Shown here: in pieces, positions 9,494 to 16,674 of the stretch
Layout of the letters: each line of letters starts with the position of its first letter
Numbering within the stretch: position 1 is the first letter of the stretch
Source: Bacillus_CJ salitolerans
Lineage (GTDB): Bacteria > Bacillota > Bacilli > Bacillales > SA4
Assembly (NCBI RefSeq): GCF_042680805.1
Contig: NZ_JBHUEM010000008.1
Location: 15,496 to 79,495, forward strand
Reading direction: 5' to 3'
DNA: 64,000 nt
Program-made: the position numbers and the translations under genes
The notes under the pieces: generated by a model
The model's input: only the letters and a program-made list of their open reading frames with translations
Told to the model about the DNA's origin: nothing
Database searches by the model: none

Positions 9494-9518
9494 AAAATGT
9501 AAGGAAGGGTGGTTTACT

Positions 9519-9761
9519 GTGAAAATAAGAAAAGCAGCGTTTGAAAATCATAAAGAGCTTATACATACTTACATATACGAAGACAAAAAAGAAGAGTACT
9601 TCATTATCGCAGTTCCAGCGATACAATGGTCTTATAAACTACCTTATGATTATTTAGCCTCAGTAAAAGAAGAAATGAAAGACTCGATTCAAAAAACAAA
9701 AACAAGTGAAATTGCAGATGAACTTGTAGCAAAGGTATTTATGTGGATTCATGAAATGTAG
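9519..9761 (+). CDS. Small conserved protein, YueH-like
   Basis: An 80-residue hydrophilic protein. The N-terminal KIRKAAFENHKE, central YEDKKEEYFIIAVPAIQWS and C-terminal VFMWIHEM pattern resembles the YueH-like family of Bacillus as I remember it, whose function is unknown. Start is GTG behind GGAAGGGTGG. It follows the acetyltransferase and is closed by a terminator, so the pair is probably one transcript. Confidence 0.65.
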   Translation: MKIRKAAFENHKELIHTYIYEDKKEEYFIIAVPAIQWSYKLPYDYLASVKEEMKDSIQKTKTSEIADELVAKVFMWIHEM

Positions 9762-9787
9762 GAAGGGAAGCGTCCCTTCTTTTTTTA
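9761..9787 (+). terminator. Terminator after the YueH-like gene
   Basis: GGAAGGGA, short loop AGCG, TCCCTTC, then a seven-base T run. Confidence 0.88.
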
Positions 9788-9824
9788 ATGATTTAGAAAG
9801 TAAGAGAATGGGTTAGTGACTTGG

Positions 9825-9956
9825 AATCCAGCTCCAGCACTCAGCCAAGATGAAGTGGCGACGATCTACTCGAGGTCAAATAACCTGTCATGAATAAAAG
9901 GGCAAACGCCCCTTTTTTTTATGCCAGAACATTCTCTCTGCCTGAGTCTTTTGTTC
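9825..9956. repeat. Family A hairpin repeat, copy A1
   Basis: It begins AATCCAGCTCCAGC and shares CAGCCAAGATGAA, ACTCGAGGTCAAATAACC, a TGAATAAAAGG...CCTTTT hairpin, CTGCCTGAG and the end TTTTGTTC with four other intergenic copies. In this copy the GGCTAAACGGGGCGC arm near the right end is deleted. The 15 bases before it (GTGACTTGG) are also shared with copy A4. No coding sequence. With the flanking bases it fills the gap between the YueH-like gene and the small acidic gene. Confidence 0.85.
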
Positions 9957-10014
9957 GTTTTTGGATATATCTTAAGTAATTGAGGAAAATATTATCGTAA
10001 ATTAATATAGGAAA

Positions 10015-10098
10015 GGAAGTTACATGCAGAGGATGGAGTGAACATCTTACTTAATCATGGATGGTTGGAAAAGCCACTTGTACCAGAAAACCCTTGAA
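10015..10098 (+). pseudogene. Possible 3' remnant of a DUF3231-type gene
   Basis: The frame reading AEDGVNILLNHGWLEKP and ending at a TGA near 10097 looks like the C-terminal end of DUF3231 proteins, which usually finish with an acidic DG-I-I/L-x-x-GW-x-E-x-P segment. A stop lies directly upstream in the same frame and the rest of the gene is absent. Family assignment is from memory and tentative. Confidence 0.35.
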
Positions 10099-10129
10099 CA
10101 ATCCAAGATTCATCATAAGGAGGAAATTT

Positions 10130-10297
10130 ATGAGTGAAAGAGATGATTTAGGAACGGTTAGAGATGCAAGTGAACGAGGTGCGAGAGAAGATATTATCCA
10201 TTTTACGGAATATGATGGAGACGAATATGATTTGCGGAAATCAAATCCACTCTATGAAGGAACCAGACAAAAAATCGATGAAAACGGTTCACCTTAA
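10130..10297 (+). CDS. Small acidic hypothetical protein, 55 residues
   Basis: Not recognised. The protein is strongly charged, with no signal peptide or membrane helix (SERDDLGTVRDASERGARED at the N-terminus). The ATG at 10130 lies seven bases behind a perfect AAGGAGG. The same frame stays open further upstream but that part has no ribosome site. Composition resembles small stress or spore proteins, but nothing firmer can be said. Lies between repeat copies A1 and B1. Confidence 0.65.
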   Translation: MSERDDLGTVRDASERGAREDIIHFTEYDGDEYDLRKSNPLYEGTRQKIDENGSP

Positions 10298-10362
10298 TTC
10301 ATTGAAGTGAGAATTTCTTTACAAGATTCCATCATTGAGAACACCTACTTACAACTTTGGAT

Positions 10363-10580
10363 TTTATACCGCCCTAACTGGCACTAAGACCATACTTCAA
10401 AACTATAGAAGATTCGAAGAAGTTTTTAAGTGGGGGATAAACGCAAGTATGAACCCTGCGATAAGAGGAACACAGACTAAGTTCGCCACATCCTGTGGAA
10501 CGTCTGTGTGACCCACATCACGCGGGCCAAAACAAACAATCAGTGGAGAATAAGAAAAACCTGATTGAAGATTCACTTAT
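10363..10580. repeat. Family B structured repeat, copy B1
   Basis: It begins TTTATACCGCCCTAACTGGC and contains AAGTGGGGGATAAACGC, AACACAGACTAAG...GTCTGTGTGACCCACAT, GCGGGCC, AACAATCAGTGGAG and the end CTGATTGAAG. These elements recur in the same order in copies B2, B4 and B5. One arm of the terminal hairpin is shortened here. No open frame runs through it. It occupies nearly all of the gap between two small genes. Confidence 0.85.
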
Positions 10581-10587
10581 TAAGTAA

Positions 10588-10613
10588 AAAGCGAGCATAA
10601 TGCTCGCTTTTTG
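10588..10613. terminator. Terminator facing the 57-residue gene
   Basis: AAAAAGCGAGCAT and ATGCTCGCTTTTT form a near-perfect palindrome. The A-run and T-run make it usable in both directions, and it lies directly downstream of the minus-strand small gene. Confidence 0.85.
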
Positions 10614-10618
10614 AATTC

Positions 10619-10792
10619 CTACCGGCGATGTTCTACTAAATCAATCGCACCTAGCACAACATGTGCTAAGCCAAAACCAAAGATGGTGTTCGAAATCATC
10701 GGACTTACCTTTCGATTTTGCTTCAAGGCATACCCCGTGGCTGTAACGGCTGTACCTAATACTGTTGGAATTAATCCCTCACGTATATCCAT
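10619..10792 (-). CDS. Small protein with two hydrophobic segments, 57 residues
   Basis: The minus strand reads MDIREGLIPTVLGTAVTATG and then a second hydrophobic stretch (ISNTIFGFGLAHVVLGAIDL), ending EHRR. The start ATG has AGGAGGG seven bases upstream and a terminator follows the stop, so this is very likely a real gene despite its size. It looks like a small membrane-associated protein; I do not recognise the family. It lies between family B repeat copies B1 and B2. Confidence 0.75.
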   Translation of the reverse strand: MDIREGLIPTVLGTAVTATGYALKQNRKVSPMISNTIFGFGLAHVVLGAIDLVEHRR

Positions 10793-10846
10793 TCGTAAGC
10801 CCTCCTTTTTGGTGGAATTCTATATTAGAATAACCACTAAAGACAT

Positions 10847-11043
10847 GTTTATCCCGCCTAACTAGCGCTAGACCTTACTTCAAAACTTTAGAAGATTCGA
10901 ATAAGTTTAAGTGGGGGATAAACACCAGTAAGAACCCGATAATAGTAAGATCGCCACTTTCTGTGGCGACGTCTGAGTGACCATATCATGCGGGCCTCAA
11001 TTAACAATCAGTGGAGGATGAGAAAACCTCCACTGATTGGAGC
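10847..11043. repeat. Family B structured repeat, copy B2
   Basis: It begins GTTTATCCCGCC and shares with the other copies ACTTCAAAAC, AGTGGGGGATAAAC, AGTAAGAACCC, TGCGGGCC, and the terminal hairpin AATCAGTGGAGG...CCTCCACTGATT. It has several substitutions and a shortened middle. It ends 100 bases before the thioesterase start codon, so it probably lies in that gene's upstream region. Confidence 0.85.
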
Positions 11044-11144
11044 TAGATTTTATGTTTGGAAAAGTTAGATGGCAAAGTAATCGTAGAAGGAAATTATAAA
11101 TGAATATCGAATGTTTTGGAAAAGAGAAAGAGAGGGAGCTAAAT

Positions 11145-11528
11145 ATGAAATTAGAGAATACATTAATTGAAACGTTAGGAATAGAAATTAAAACAGTAGA
11201 AGAAGGTAGAGTAATTGCAACAATGCCAGTGGATGCTCGGACACACCAGCCGTTTGGCGTTTTGCATGGAGGTGCTTCTGTCGCATTAGCAGAAACAGTG
11301 GCGAGTATCGGTTCATATTTTTTAGTTGATCATGAAACGGAAAGCTGTGCTGGATTAGAAATTAATGCGAATCATGTTCGCCCCAAAAAAGAAGGAATCG
11401 TTACGGCAATTGCAACAATCCTACATAGAGGTCGCACGACCATGGTTTGGGATATAAAGATTGTGGATGAGGAAGAAAAATTGATTAGTGTTTCTAGATG
11501 TACAGTTGCAGTATTTAAAATAAAGTAA
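11145..11528 (+). CDS. Hotdog-fold thioesterase (PaaI/YuxO-like)
   Basis: A 127-residue acyl-CoA thioesterase of the PaaI/MenI group. HQPFGVLHGGASVALAET is the canonical catalytic loop (HGGAS with the helix glutamate), and a conserved NANHVRP strand follows. Homologues hydrolyse aromatic or 1,4-dihydroxy-2-naphthoyl-CoA; B. subtilis YuxO is the closest relative that comes to mind. The start ATG at 11145 is preferred, behind GAGAGGGAG, over one 15 codons upstream. Substrate unproven. Confidence 0.88.
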   Translation: MKLENTLIETLGIEIKTVEEGRVIATMPVDARTHQPFGVLHGGASVALAETVASIGSYFLVDHETESCAGLEINANHVRPKKEGIVTAIATILHRGRTTMVWDIKIVDEEEKLISVSRCTVAVFKIK

Positions 11529-11545
11529 AATTTTACATTAACAAA

Positions 11546-11593
11546 GGGACAGCAACCTTGTGAACCTATTAGCCAAAAATAGTGCTGTTCCCC
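11546..11593 (+). other. Hairpin after the thioesterase gene
   Basis: GGGACAGCA at 11546 pairs with TGCTGTTCCCC near 11583 around a 28-base loop; there is no U-tract. A second stem, AGTGAACA with TGTTCGCTTT followed by CCTTTT (about 11620-11655), probably provides the terminator for the convergent pair. Confidence 0.55.
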
Positions 11594-11677
11594 ATATATA
11601 GATTGGAAGGAAAGAAAGTAAGTGAACATTTCTTTTAAAGTGTTCGCTTTCCTTTTGGTGATAGTAAAACTCAAGGC

Positions 11678-12064
11678 TTATTCCTTGAAGTAGTCTTTTT
11701 CAAGTATGTTTAATTTTTCTATGCTCATGCGACTCCAATCGCTTTTTTCAGACTCGAGTTCCTGTCGAAGTTTATCAATCGCCCCTTTTAGTGATTCCTT
11801 GTATCCAGGAACCTCCCCATCAAATCTTTTAACCATCTGTTTTGGAATATTTGTTTGTTCACGTTCAGCCAGTGCTCGGCGTTCATGAAAAATGGGAACA
11901 TCAACTGATTTGTGTGAGTGCAAATCCCCTTGTGTTGGATGCTTTAAGACAGAGAGTACCTTTACAAGATAATGCTCTGGACGAATGTTTGTTATTTCCC
12001 CAATATAAACACCTGTCTTATAGGGTGCTTTTACGGTATCACCAATTTGTAAAGATTCATTCAT
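11678..12064 (-). CDS. kapB: Kinase-associated protein B homologue
   Basis: A 128-residue protein matching KapB of B. subtilis in length and pattern: an N-terminal SH3-like barrel (IGDTVKAPYKTGVYIGEIT), the block HPTQGDLHSHKSVDVPIFHERRAL in the middle, and a helical C-terminus with KSDWSRMSIEKLNILEKDYF. In B. subtilis KapB supports the sporulation kinase KinB. No kinB-like kinase gene adjoins it here. It has no lipobox. Start ATG behind AGAGGAGGAC on the minus strand. Confidence 0.88.
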   Translation of the reverse strand: MNESLQIGDTVKAPYKTGVYIGEITNIRPEHYLVKVLSVLKHPTQGDLHSHKSVDVPIFHERRALAEREQTNIPKQMVKRFDGEVPGYKESLKGAIDKLRQELESEKSDWSRMSIEKLNILEKDYFKE

Positions 12065-12155
12065 GTTTATGTCCTCCTCTTACATTGCTAGTTTGTTGTC
12101 TACATAGTAACATAGAGGAAAAGTCATAAGAAAGATAAATGGAGAGTGTAATGAA

Positions 12156-12878
12156 ATGAAAATCGTAAACATATTAGCAATAATGATTTTATCCATGTTT
12201 CTATTAGTTGCTTGTGGAACAGCTGATGAACAATCGAAGAATGTTGAGGAAGAAACGAAATCGACTGTAGTAGAAGGTAATGGTGAGGCGAACCCTTATC
12301 CACAGCTTTATGCAGGGCAAAATAATATTCCGACGGTTGATATGATCACTTCCAAAGGAACAATTACAATTGAATTATATCCGGAAATCGCCCCAAAGGC
12401 AGTTGAGAACTTTCTCACTCATAGTAAGAATGGTTTTTATAATGGACTAACCTTCCATCGTGTCATGAATGAGTTCATGATACAAGGTGGAGACCCACTC
12501 GGAAATGGTACTGGTGGAGAAAGTATATACGGGGCGCCTTTTGAAGATGAGTTTTCTGATAAACTATATCACTTTAGAGGAGCCTTATCGATGGCGAACT
12601 CAGGAGCTAACACAAATCAAAGTCAATTTTTTATCGTTCAAAAAACAGAGGTTGAAGCTGAGCTTCAGCAGCAGATGATTGATGCTGGCTTTCCAAAGGA
12701 TGTCGTGGCAGCCTATAGTGAGCGTGGCGGAACACCTTGGTTAGACTTTAAACATACGGTTTTTGGACAAGTAGTTGAAGGCATGGAGGTTGTTGATGCG
12801 ATTGCTTCCGTTGAGGTTGATGCGAATTCGATGCCAACCGAGCCAGTCTTGATTGAAGAAATCGTTGTGCATGAATAG
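12156..12878 (+). CDS. Peptidyl-prolyl cis-trans isomerase, cyclophilin lipoprotein
   Basis: A 240-residue cyclophilin with a lipoprotein signal (lipobox LVAC, Cys20), hence anchored outside the membrane. The catalytic core is easy to see: FHRVMNEFMIQGGDP (active-site Arg), then a GAPFEDEF loop and ALSMANSGANTNQSQFFI. An insertion with EAELQQQMIDAG separates the last strands. It probably helps fold exported proteins. The next small membrane gene starts around 12 bases downstream, suggesting co-transcription. Confidence 0.93.
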   Translation: MKIVNILAIMILSMFLLVACGTADEQSKNVEEETKSTVVEGNGEANPYPQLYAGQNNIPTVDMITSKGTITIELYPEIAPKAVENFLTHSKNGFYNGLTFHRVMNEFMIQGGDPLGNGTGGESIYGAPFEDEFSDKLYHFRGALSMANSGANTNQSQFFIVQKTEVEAELQQQMIDAGFPKDVVAAYSERGGTPWLDFKHTVFGQVVEGMEVVDAIASVEVDANSMPTEPVLIEEIVVHE

Positions 12879-12889
12879 GAGTGGAAATA

Positions 12890-13099
12890 TTGCTATCTTT
12901 TATTTTAGGGTTGTTTCTTTATTTTCCAGAGGATAAATCAGAATATATTCCAGCAGCCATTTCTTTTTCTATCTTTTTTATCATGGCCGTTATTGTAATG
13001 AGGCTTATAATGAGAGCGTCCAAAAAAGAGCTCTTAAAGGAGAAAGAAGCAGAAGAACGAATGAAGAAATGGAATGAGGAAAATTCGGGTGATAAGTAA
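12890..13099 (+). CDS. Small membrane protein, 69 residues
   Basis: Two hydrophobic helices (residues 1-14 and about 20-43) are followed by a highly charged tail rich in Lys and Glu (KKELLKEKEAEERMKKW). A TTG start at 12890 has AGGAG eight bases upstream; GTG at 12881 overlaps the ribosome site and is less likely. Unknown function, in line with the cyclophilin gene. Confidence 0.65.
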   Translation: MLSFILGLFLYFPEDKSEYIPAAISFSIFFIMAVIVMRLIMRASKKELLKEKEAEERMKKWNEENSGDK

Positions 13100-13117
13100 T
13101 CCGGGTTATTGAGTAGT

Positions 13118-13160
13118 AAACAAAGCAGGCACCTGTTGAGGGCGTTTGCTTTATTTTTTT
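13118..13160 (+). terminator. Terminator after the small membrane gene
   Basis: Imperfect stem AAACAAAGCAGGC...GCGTTTGCTTT followed by ATTTTTTT. A second hairpin, ACACCGA...TCGGTGT, follows at about 13161-13182 in the leader of the SOD gene. Confidence 0.65.
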
Positions 13161-13244
13161 ACACCGATGTCCGTTTCGGTGTGGAGGGGTTTAAATCTAA
13201 ACTGAATTGGCTATCCTACGAACAAAAAGAAATGTTGGGGGCTA

Positions 13245-13835
13245 ATGATGTTTAATAAATGGTTATGTATCGTATCAGTAACAGCATTAATGATGGTTAG
13301 TGGCTGTGCTGAAGTAAGACCCACTAAAATTATAGTGGATCTGAAAAATGATGTGGGAGATTCGCTCGGAACAGCGCAGTTAGAGGAGCGGGCAGATGGA
13401 CTAATGGTAACAGTTGATCTTAAAGGTCTTGAACCAGGAGCCCATGGCTTTCATTTTCATGAAACTGGCAAATGTGAAGGTCCTGACTTTCTATCGGCTG
13501 GTGACCATTTTAATCCAGAGGACAAATCCCACGGATTGCTAAATCCAGAAGGAGCGCATGCTGGAGATTTACCTAACCTTATTGTTGAAGGGGATGGTAC
13601 GGTTCAAGCAGAAGTCATGGCATCTGGTGTTACATTTAAGGAGGGGAAGAACACATTATACCAGAAAGAAGGAACGGCTCTAATCATTCATGAAAAGGCT
13701 GATGATGGCATGAACGATCCAGCTGGAAATGCTGGGAAGCGTGTTGCGTGCGGGGTTATTAGTCTAGAAGATCAACAAAAAAAGGATGTAACGAAAGAAA
13801 AACTGGATGAACCTGAGAAAGAAGAGGAGAAATAG
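13245..13835 (+). CDS. Cu/Zn superoxide dismutase-family lipoprotein
   Basis: A 196-residue SodC-family protein with a lipobox VSGC (Cys21), so attached to the outer face of the membrane. Metal ligands are visible: HFHE (two copper His), AGDHFNP (bridging His), HG and HAGDLPN (zinc His and Asp), LIIHEKADD (last copper His), and the GNAGKRVACGVI end with the active-site Arg. B. subtilis YojM lacks two copper ligands; here all seem present, so dismutase activity is plausible. A charged tail follows the domain. Confidence 0.9.
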   Translation: MMFNKWLCIVSVTALMMVSGCAEVRPTKIIVDLKNDVGDSLGTAQLEERADGLMVTVDLKGLEPGAHGFHFHETGKCEGPDFLSAGDHFNPEDKSHGLLNPEGAHAGDLPNLIVEGDGTVQAEVMASGVTFKEGKNTLYQKEGTALIIHEKADDGMNDPAGNAGKRVACGVISLEDQQKKDVTKEKLDEPEKEEEK

Positions 13836-13843
13836 TGATAGCA

Positions 13844-13876
13844 AACAGGCAGGCCAGAGGACTGTCTGTTTTTTTA
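13844..13876 (+). terminator. Terminator after the SOD gene
   Basis: AAACAGGCAG pairs with CTGTCTGTTT around a nine-base loop, followed by TTTT. Confidence 0.85.
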
Positions 13877-13929
13877 TGAAGGATTTATGATATGATGTTA
13901 TAAAAATATAACATATAAGGTGATTCATC

Positions 13930-14190
13930 TTGAATACATTTAATTTAAATTTATATAGCTATCTTTATGAATGGGATCCATTTGGAATAGGATTAGGCAA
14001 CTACGATCCAGAGATATCGGATATTATTCAAGCCGTTCACGTAACAGATCATGTGGAACAACTTACCGAAAAAATACAACAGATTTTTGAATTTGCGTTT
14101 GAAAAGGTTCCGGCTCGTGAGGAAACAAAAAAGGTCGCTAAGGAGCTACTTCAGATGAAACTTGAAGATGAATCTTGTTCTTTAAACTAA
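13930..14190 (+). CDS. yugE: DUF1871 protein, YugE-like
   Basis: An 86-residue acidic protein that matches the YugE/DUF1871 family in length and layout: an LYEWDPFG block near residue 13 and a C-terminal helix ending in KVAKELLQMK. Function is unknown in B. subtilis too. The start is TTG behind AAGGTGAT. It opens the stretch that follows the yug gene order (yugE, yugF, yugI, yuzA, yugJ/K, pgi). Confidence 0.75.
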   Translation: MNTFNLNLYSYLYEWDPFGIGLGNYDPEISDIIQAVHVTDHVEQLTEKIQQIFEFAFEKVPAREETKKVAKELLQMKLEDESCSLN

Positions 14191-14254
14191 TAAAATGGGG
14201 AGTTATTACGAGATAGCTGAAAAAATAAGCATTTAAAGTTACCGCAATGAAATT

Positions 14255-14300
14255 AAAAAAGATTAGGGGGGGATTTTTGTGTACTCCCCTAATCTTTTTA
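14255..14300 (+). terminator. Terminator after yugE
   Basis: AAAAAGATTAGGGG pairs with CCCCTAATCTTTTT around a long T-rich loop. Strong stem with A and T tails, so potentially bidirectional. Confidence 0.88.
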
Positions 14301-14339
14301 TTGGTTTGGGCAGAAAAGAGGTAATTAATAGGTTATTTT

Positions 14340-14660
14340 CTAACCCATTAAGGTGACGATTCGTTTCATATTCACTACGAAGATCGTCCGTACACTTTGT
14401 ATTTGCATTGCTAAATGACCATGGGAATGAGTCTCATGTCGATTCTTTATCTCAGCGTTTTTAGCTTTAATTATATAGGTTAACCTTGAAGGGACTCCCA
14501 TTCCGCACTTGGATTGGATGTGCTCGTATTTCTAGTTTGACTTGCGACAGGATGTAGTGGACTTTAGCAAAGTCTGCCTCCTCGGCTTGATTCACCTGCA
14601 TGAGTCTCCCGTCAGCAGTTCGTTGGAGGAGTCTCGATCCTACACTCAACCATAACCAAA
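14340..14660. repeat. Degenerate intergenic repeat-like block
   Basis: This 320-base stretch is GC-richer than its surroundings. On the minus strand it reads GAGACTCCT...CAGGTGAATC...AAGCCGAGGAGGC, resembling the GC-rich repeat common in Bacillus intergenic DNA (see 35230-35360). It also carries opposed blocks GGGAATGAGTC and GACTCCCATTCC. A 68-codon minus-strand frame crosses it but has no ribosome site and low-complexity composition, so I do not call it a gene. Confidence 0.45.
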
Positions 14661-14799
14661 AATAATATGCCATTTTTTAAAAAAATGTGCAATATTTACT
14701 AATTTTGGGCATTTTCTCGTGAAATATTGTTCATAAAAGCTTCTATATTAGTTTTGCAAAGTCAATTTGGCTGTTATCTTGATCTTTTTATAGACGCTT

Positions 14800-15085
14800 G
14801 GAATTTATCATCAACTTGTTCGATTTTAACGGCAACTATTGGAATTTTTTCAGCAACTATTTGATTTTATCAGCAAGTTTTTGGATTTATCATCAACTTT
14901 CAATTTTACCGTCAACTTTGGTGCGTTTATCAGCAACTCTGATAATTTTATCAGCAACTTTTTCAGCACTCGATTTTATCAGCAACAATGACAACTTTTT
15001 CAGCACTCGACTTTATCGGCAACAATGACAACTTTTTCAACTCTATTTTTTCGGCAACTTTGACTACTTTTTATCAGCCACTCCT
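14800..15085. repeat. Degenerate TTTATCAGCAACT array
   Basis: About twelve imperfect copies of TTTTATCAGCAACTTT, spaced roughly 18-35 bases apart, with variants ATCATCAACTT, TTTTTCAGCAACT and TTTATCGGCAACA. All are in the same orientation. The block lies just downstream of the minus-strand hydrolase gene, whose stop it nearly reaches, so on that strand it would be transcribed as repeated AGTTGCTGATAAA. Too irregular for a CRISPR array. Function unknown. Confidence 0.8.
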
Positions 15086-15121
15086 TTTTTACTCATCATT
15101 TTAGCAAGAATTTTGTTTTTT

Positions 15122-15952
15122 CTAGATAAATTCCAGAATTTGTTCCTTAATGTGAAATGGTTTTTCCTCAGGGAGGAGATGTCCGGTTTTCTCGTAAGTA
15201 ATCAGTTTTGAGTTTCTCAAGTCTTCATGTAGTCTTTCTCCAATATGAAGGGGTACCACTTTGTCTTCCGTTCCCCAAATTAGGAGGCTTTTAGTATCGA
15301 TTTCTTGTAAATCCTTTGAGCTTAAATCGCCTTCACGATGACGAATCATTTTCGCTAATGCGTTAAAAATTTGATTATTGTAGAAAGGCTGTTCATACCC
15401 AAGCATCATTTCTTCATCAATCATCGTATGATCAAATACGACATTACGTAAATTGTGTAAAACCCCCTGTTTTGCTAAGTAGTATTTCAAATAACTTGCA
15501 AAAAAAGGCAAGTAAGAGGATAACACAAGTGAACGTTTACTTTTCTTTAAGTACCCCGAGCTACAGAGCAAAATGACGTTTCGAACATATTCTGGTTTTT
15601 GCTTTATCATATTCAAAGCAATTTGCCCACCCATGGAATGACCAACCAAAATAATATCTTTTATACCCAATAAGTCTAATAAACCAATAATGAGGCTAGC
15701 TAGATTTTTATTGGAATAAATAAAGTTATTTGATTTTCCACTCTTCCCGAATGGTGGTAAGTCAACTGCAACCACCCTATACTCTTTTGCTAAGAGAGGA
15801 ATTAGACGCCTGTAGCTAAAAGTAGAAGATAAGAATCCATGTATTAACACAAATGTTGGCTTTTGTTGATTAGCTCTGTGATGATACACCTCATAATGGA
15901 GGTCAATACCCTTCAAGGTAGTCGTGAAATGTGTCTCAGTCATGATCGTCAT
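15122..15952 (-). CDS. yugF: Alpha/beta hydrolase, YugF-like
   Basis: A 276-residue alpha/beta hydrolase. The nucleophile elbow is GHSMGG, the oxyanion strand is LIHGFLSS, the acid is in LLIWGTEDKVVP and the catalytic His in KTGHLLPEEKP. The ATG at 15952 is chosen: GGAG lies eight bases upstream and the length equals YugF. The frame stays open 39 codons upstream, but that part has no ribosome site and contains a terminator hairpin. Substrate unknown. Position between yugE and yugI matches B. subtilis. Confidence 0.85.
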   Translation of the reverse strand: MTIMTETHFTTTLKGIDLHYEVYHHRANQQKPTFVLIHGFLSSTFSYRRLIPLLAKEYRVVAVDLPPFGKSGKSNNFIYSNKNLASLIIGLLDLLGIKDIILVGHSMGGQIALNMIKQKPEYVRNVILLCSSGYLKKSKRSLVLSSYLPFFASYLKYYLAKQGVLHNLRNVVFDHTMIDEEMMLGYEQPFYNNQIFNALAKMIRHREGDLSSKDLQEIDTKSLLIWGTEDKVVPLHIGERLHEDLRNSKLITYEKTGHLLPEEKPFHIKEQILEFI

Positions 15953-16032
15953 ATCCTTCACTCCAACCACTATTTGTGAATTAGTGTATCCAAAAAAGTT
16001 CAAAATCACCCAGGATAGTAGTAGAAAAGAAA

Positions 16033-16067
16033 ACAAAAAAAAGGACAAGTACGTAACATACTTGTCC
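16033..16067 (-). terminator. Minus-strand terminator in the leader of the YugF-like gene
   Basis: On the minus strand GGACAAGT, nine-base loop, ACTTGTCC is followed by TTTTTTTT. It lies 80 bases before the hydrolase start codon and no minus-strand gene precedes it, so it may act as a leader attenuator. Confidence 0.65.
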
Positions 16068-16167
16068 AATAAAAGGGGGGAATACTAGAAAGCCTTATAT
16101 TGATAATGTAGCCAATTTCTCACAGTCTTAAACCATAAATTGAAATTTTTTTGATATGGTCCTTCTT

Positions 16168-16196
16168 TTGATTAAGTTTTTCTATTATGATATAAT
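16168..16196 (+). promoter_or_regulatory. Sigma-A type promoter of the S1-domain gene
   Basis: TTGATT followed after 17 bases (AAGTTTTTCTATTATGA) by TATAAT, about 50 bases before the yugI ribosome site. Confidence 0.65.
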
Positions 16197-16246
16197 ATTT
16201 TATTGCGTATATAAGAGGATAAAAATAATCATTAGGAGTGTTGGCG

Positions 16247-16636
16247 ATGTCTGAGAAAATCGAAGTAGGAAGTATATTAACTGGAAAGGTTACTGGGATC
16301 CAACCATATGGTGCGTTCGTAGCCCTTGACGAAAATACACAAGGTCTTGTTCATATTTCTGAAATAAAACATGGATTTGTAAAGGATGTAAGTGAACATC
16401 TTTCAATTGGAGATGAAGTGAAAGTGAAGGTTCTTTCTGTAAATGAAGAAGAGGGGAAAATCAGCCTTTCTATTCGTGCAACGGAGAAAGCTCCAGAAAA
16501 AACTTCTCTACAAAAAGTATTAAAGAAAAACGCTGAGAAACCAGATACAGAGGTTCACGGATTTAATACATTAAAAGAGAAGCTAGAAGAGTGGATTGAA
16601 CAATCAAATGATCGTGAGGATTTACTTAAAGGATAA
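16247..16636 (+). CDS. yugI: S1-domain RNA-binding protein, YugI-like
   Basis: A 129-residue protein. Residues 4-75 form one S1 RNA-binding domain (VGSILTGKVTGIQPYGAFVA, LVHISEI, DEVKVKVLSV, GKISLSIRA). A basic linker and an acidic helix follow. It matches YugI (general stress protein 13) of B. subtilis, a ribosome-associated stress protein. Start ATG 16247 lies eight bases behind AGGAG. Position next to yuzA fits the yug region. Confidence 0.88.
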   Translation: MSEKIEVGSILTGKVTGIQPYGAFVALDENTQGLVHISEIKHGFVKDVSEHLSIGDEVKVKVLSVNEEEGKISLSIRATEKAPEKTSLQKVLKKNAEKPDTEVHGFNTLKEKLEEWIEQSNDREDLLKG

Positions 16637-16644
16637 TATAAAAA

Positions 16645-16672
16645 GGGCAGGATTCATTCCTACCCTTTTTAT
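16645..16672. terminator. Terminator between convergent yugI and yuzA
   Basis: AAAAGGGCAGGA, short loop, TCCTACCCTTTTT: an A/T-flanked stem shared by the two convergent genes. Confidence 0.7.
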
Positions 16673-16674
16673 TT

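Noticed and set aside
10611..10865. 84-codon plus-strand frame
   Set aside because: It is antisense to the better supported 57-residue gene and runs on into repeat B2; no ribosome site.
14467..14673. 68-codon frame on the minus strand
   Set aside because: No ribosome site; it runs through a GC-rich repeat-like block and resembles no protein family I know.
14800..15085. CRISPR array
   Set aside because: Repeats are short and degenerate, spacers are unequal and themselves similar, and no cas gene is present.
15953..16069. N-terminal extension of the YugF-like hydrolase with a hydrophobic stretch
   Set aside because: No ribosome site before its TTG, and the DNA forms a terminator hairpin; the shorter start fits the family length.
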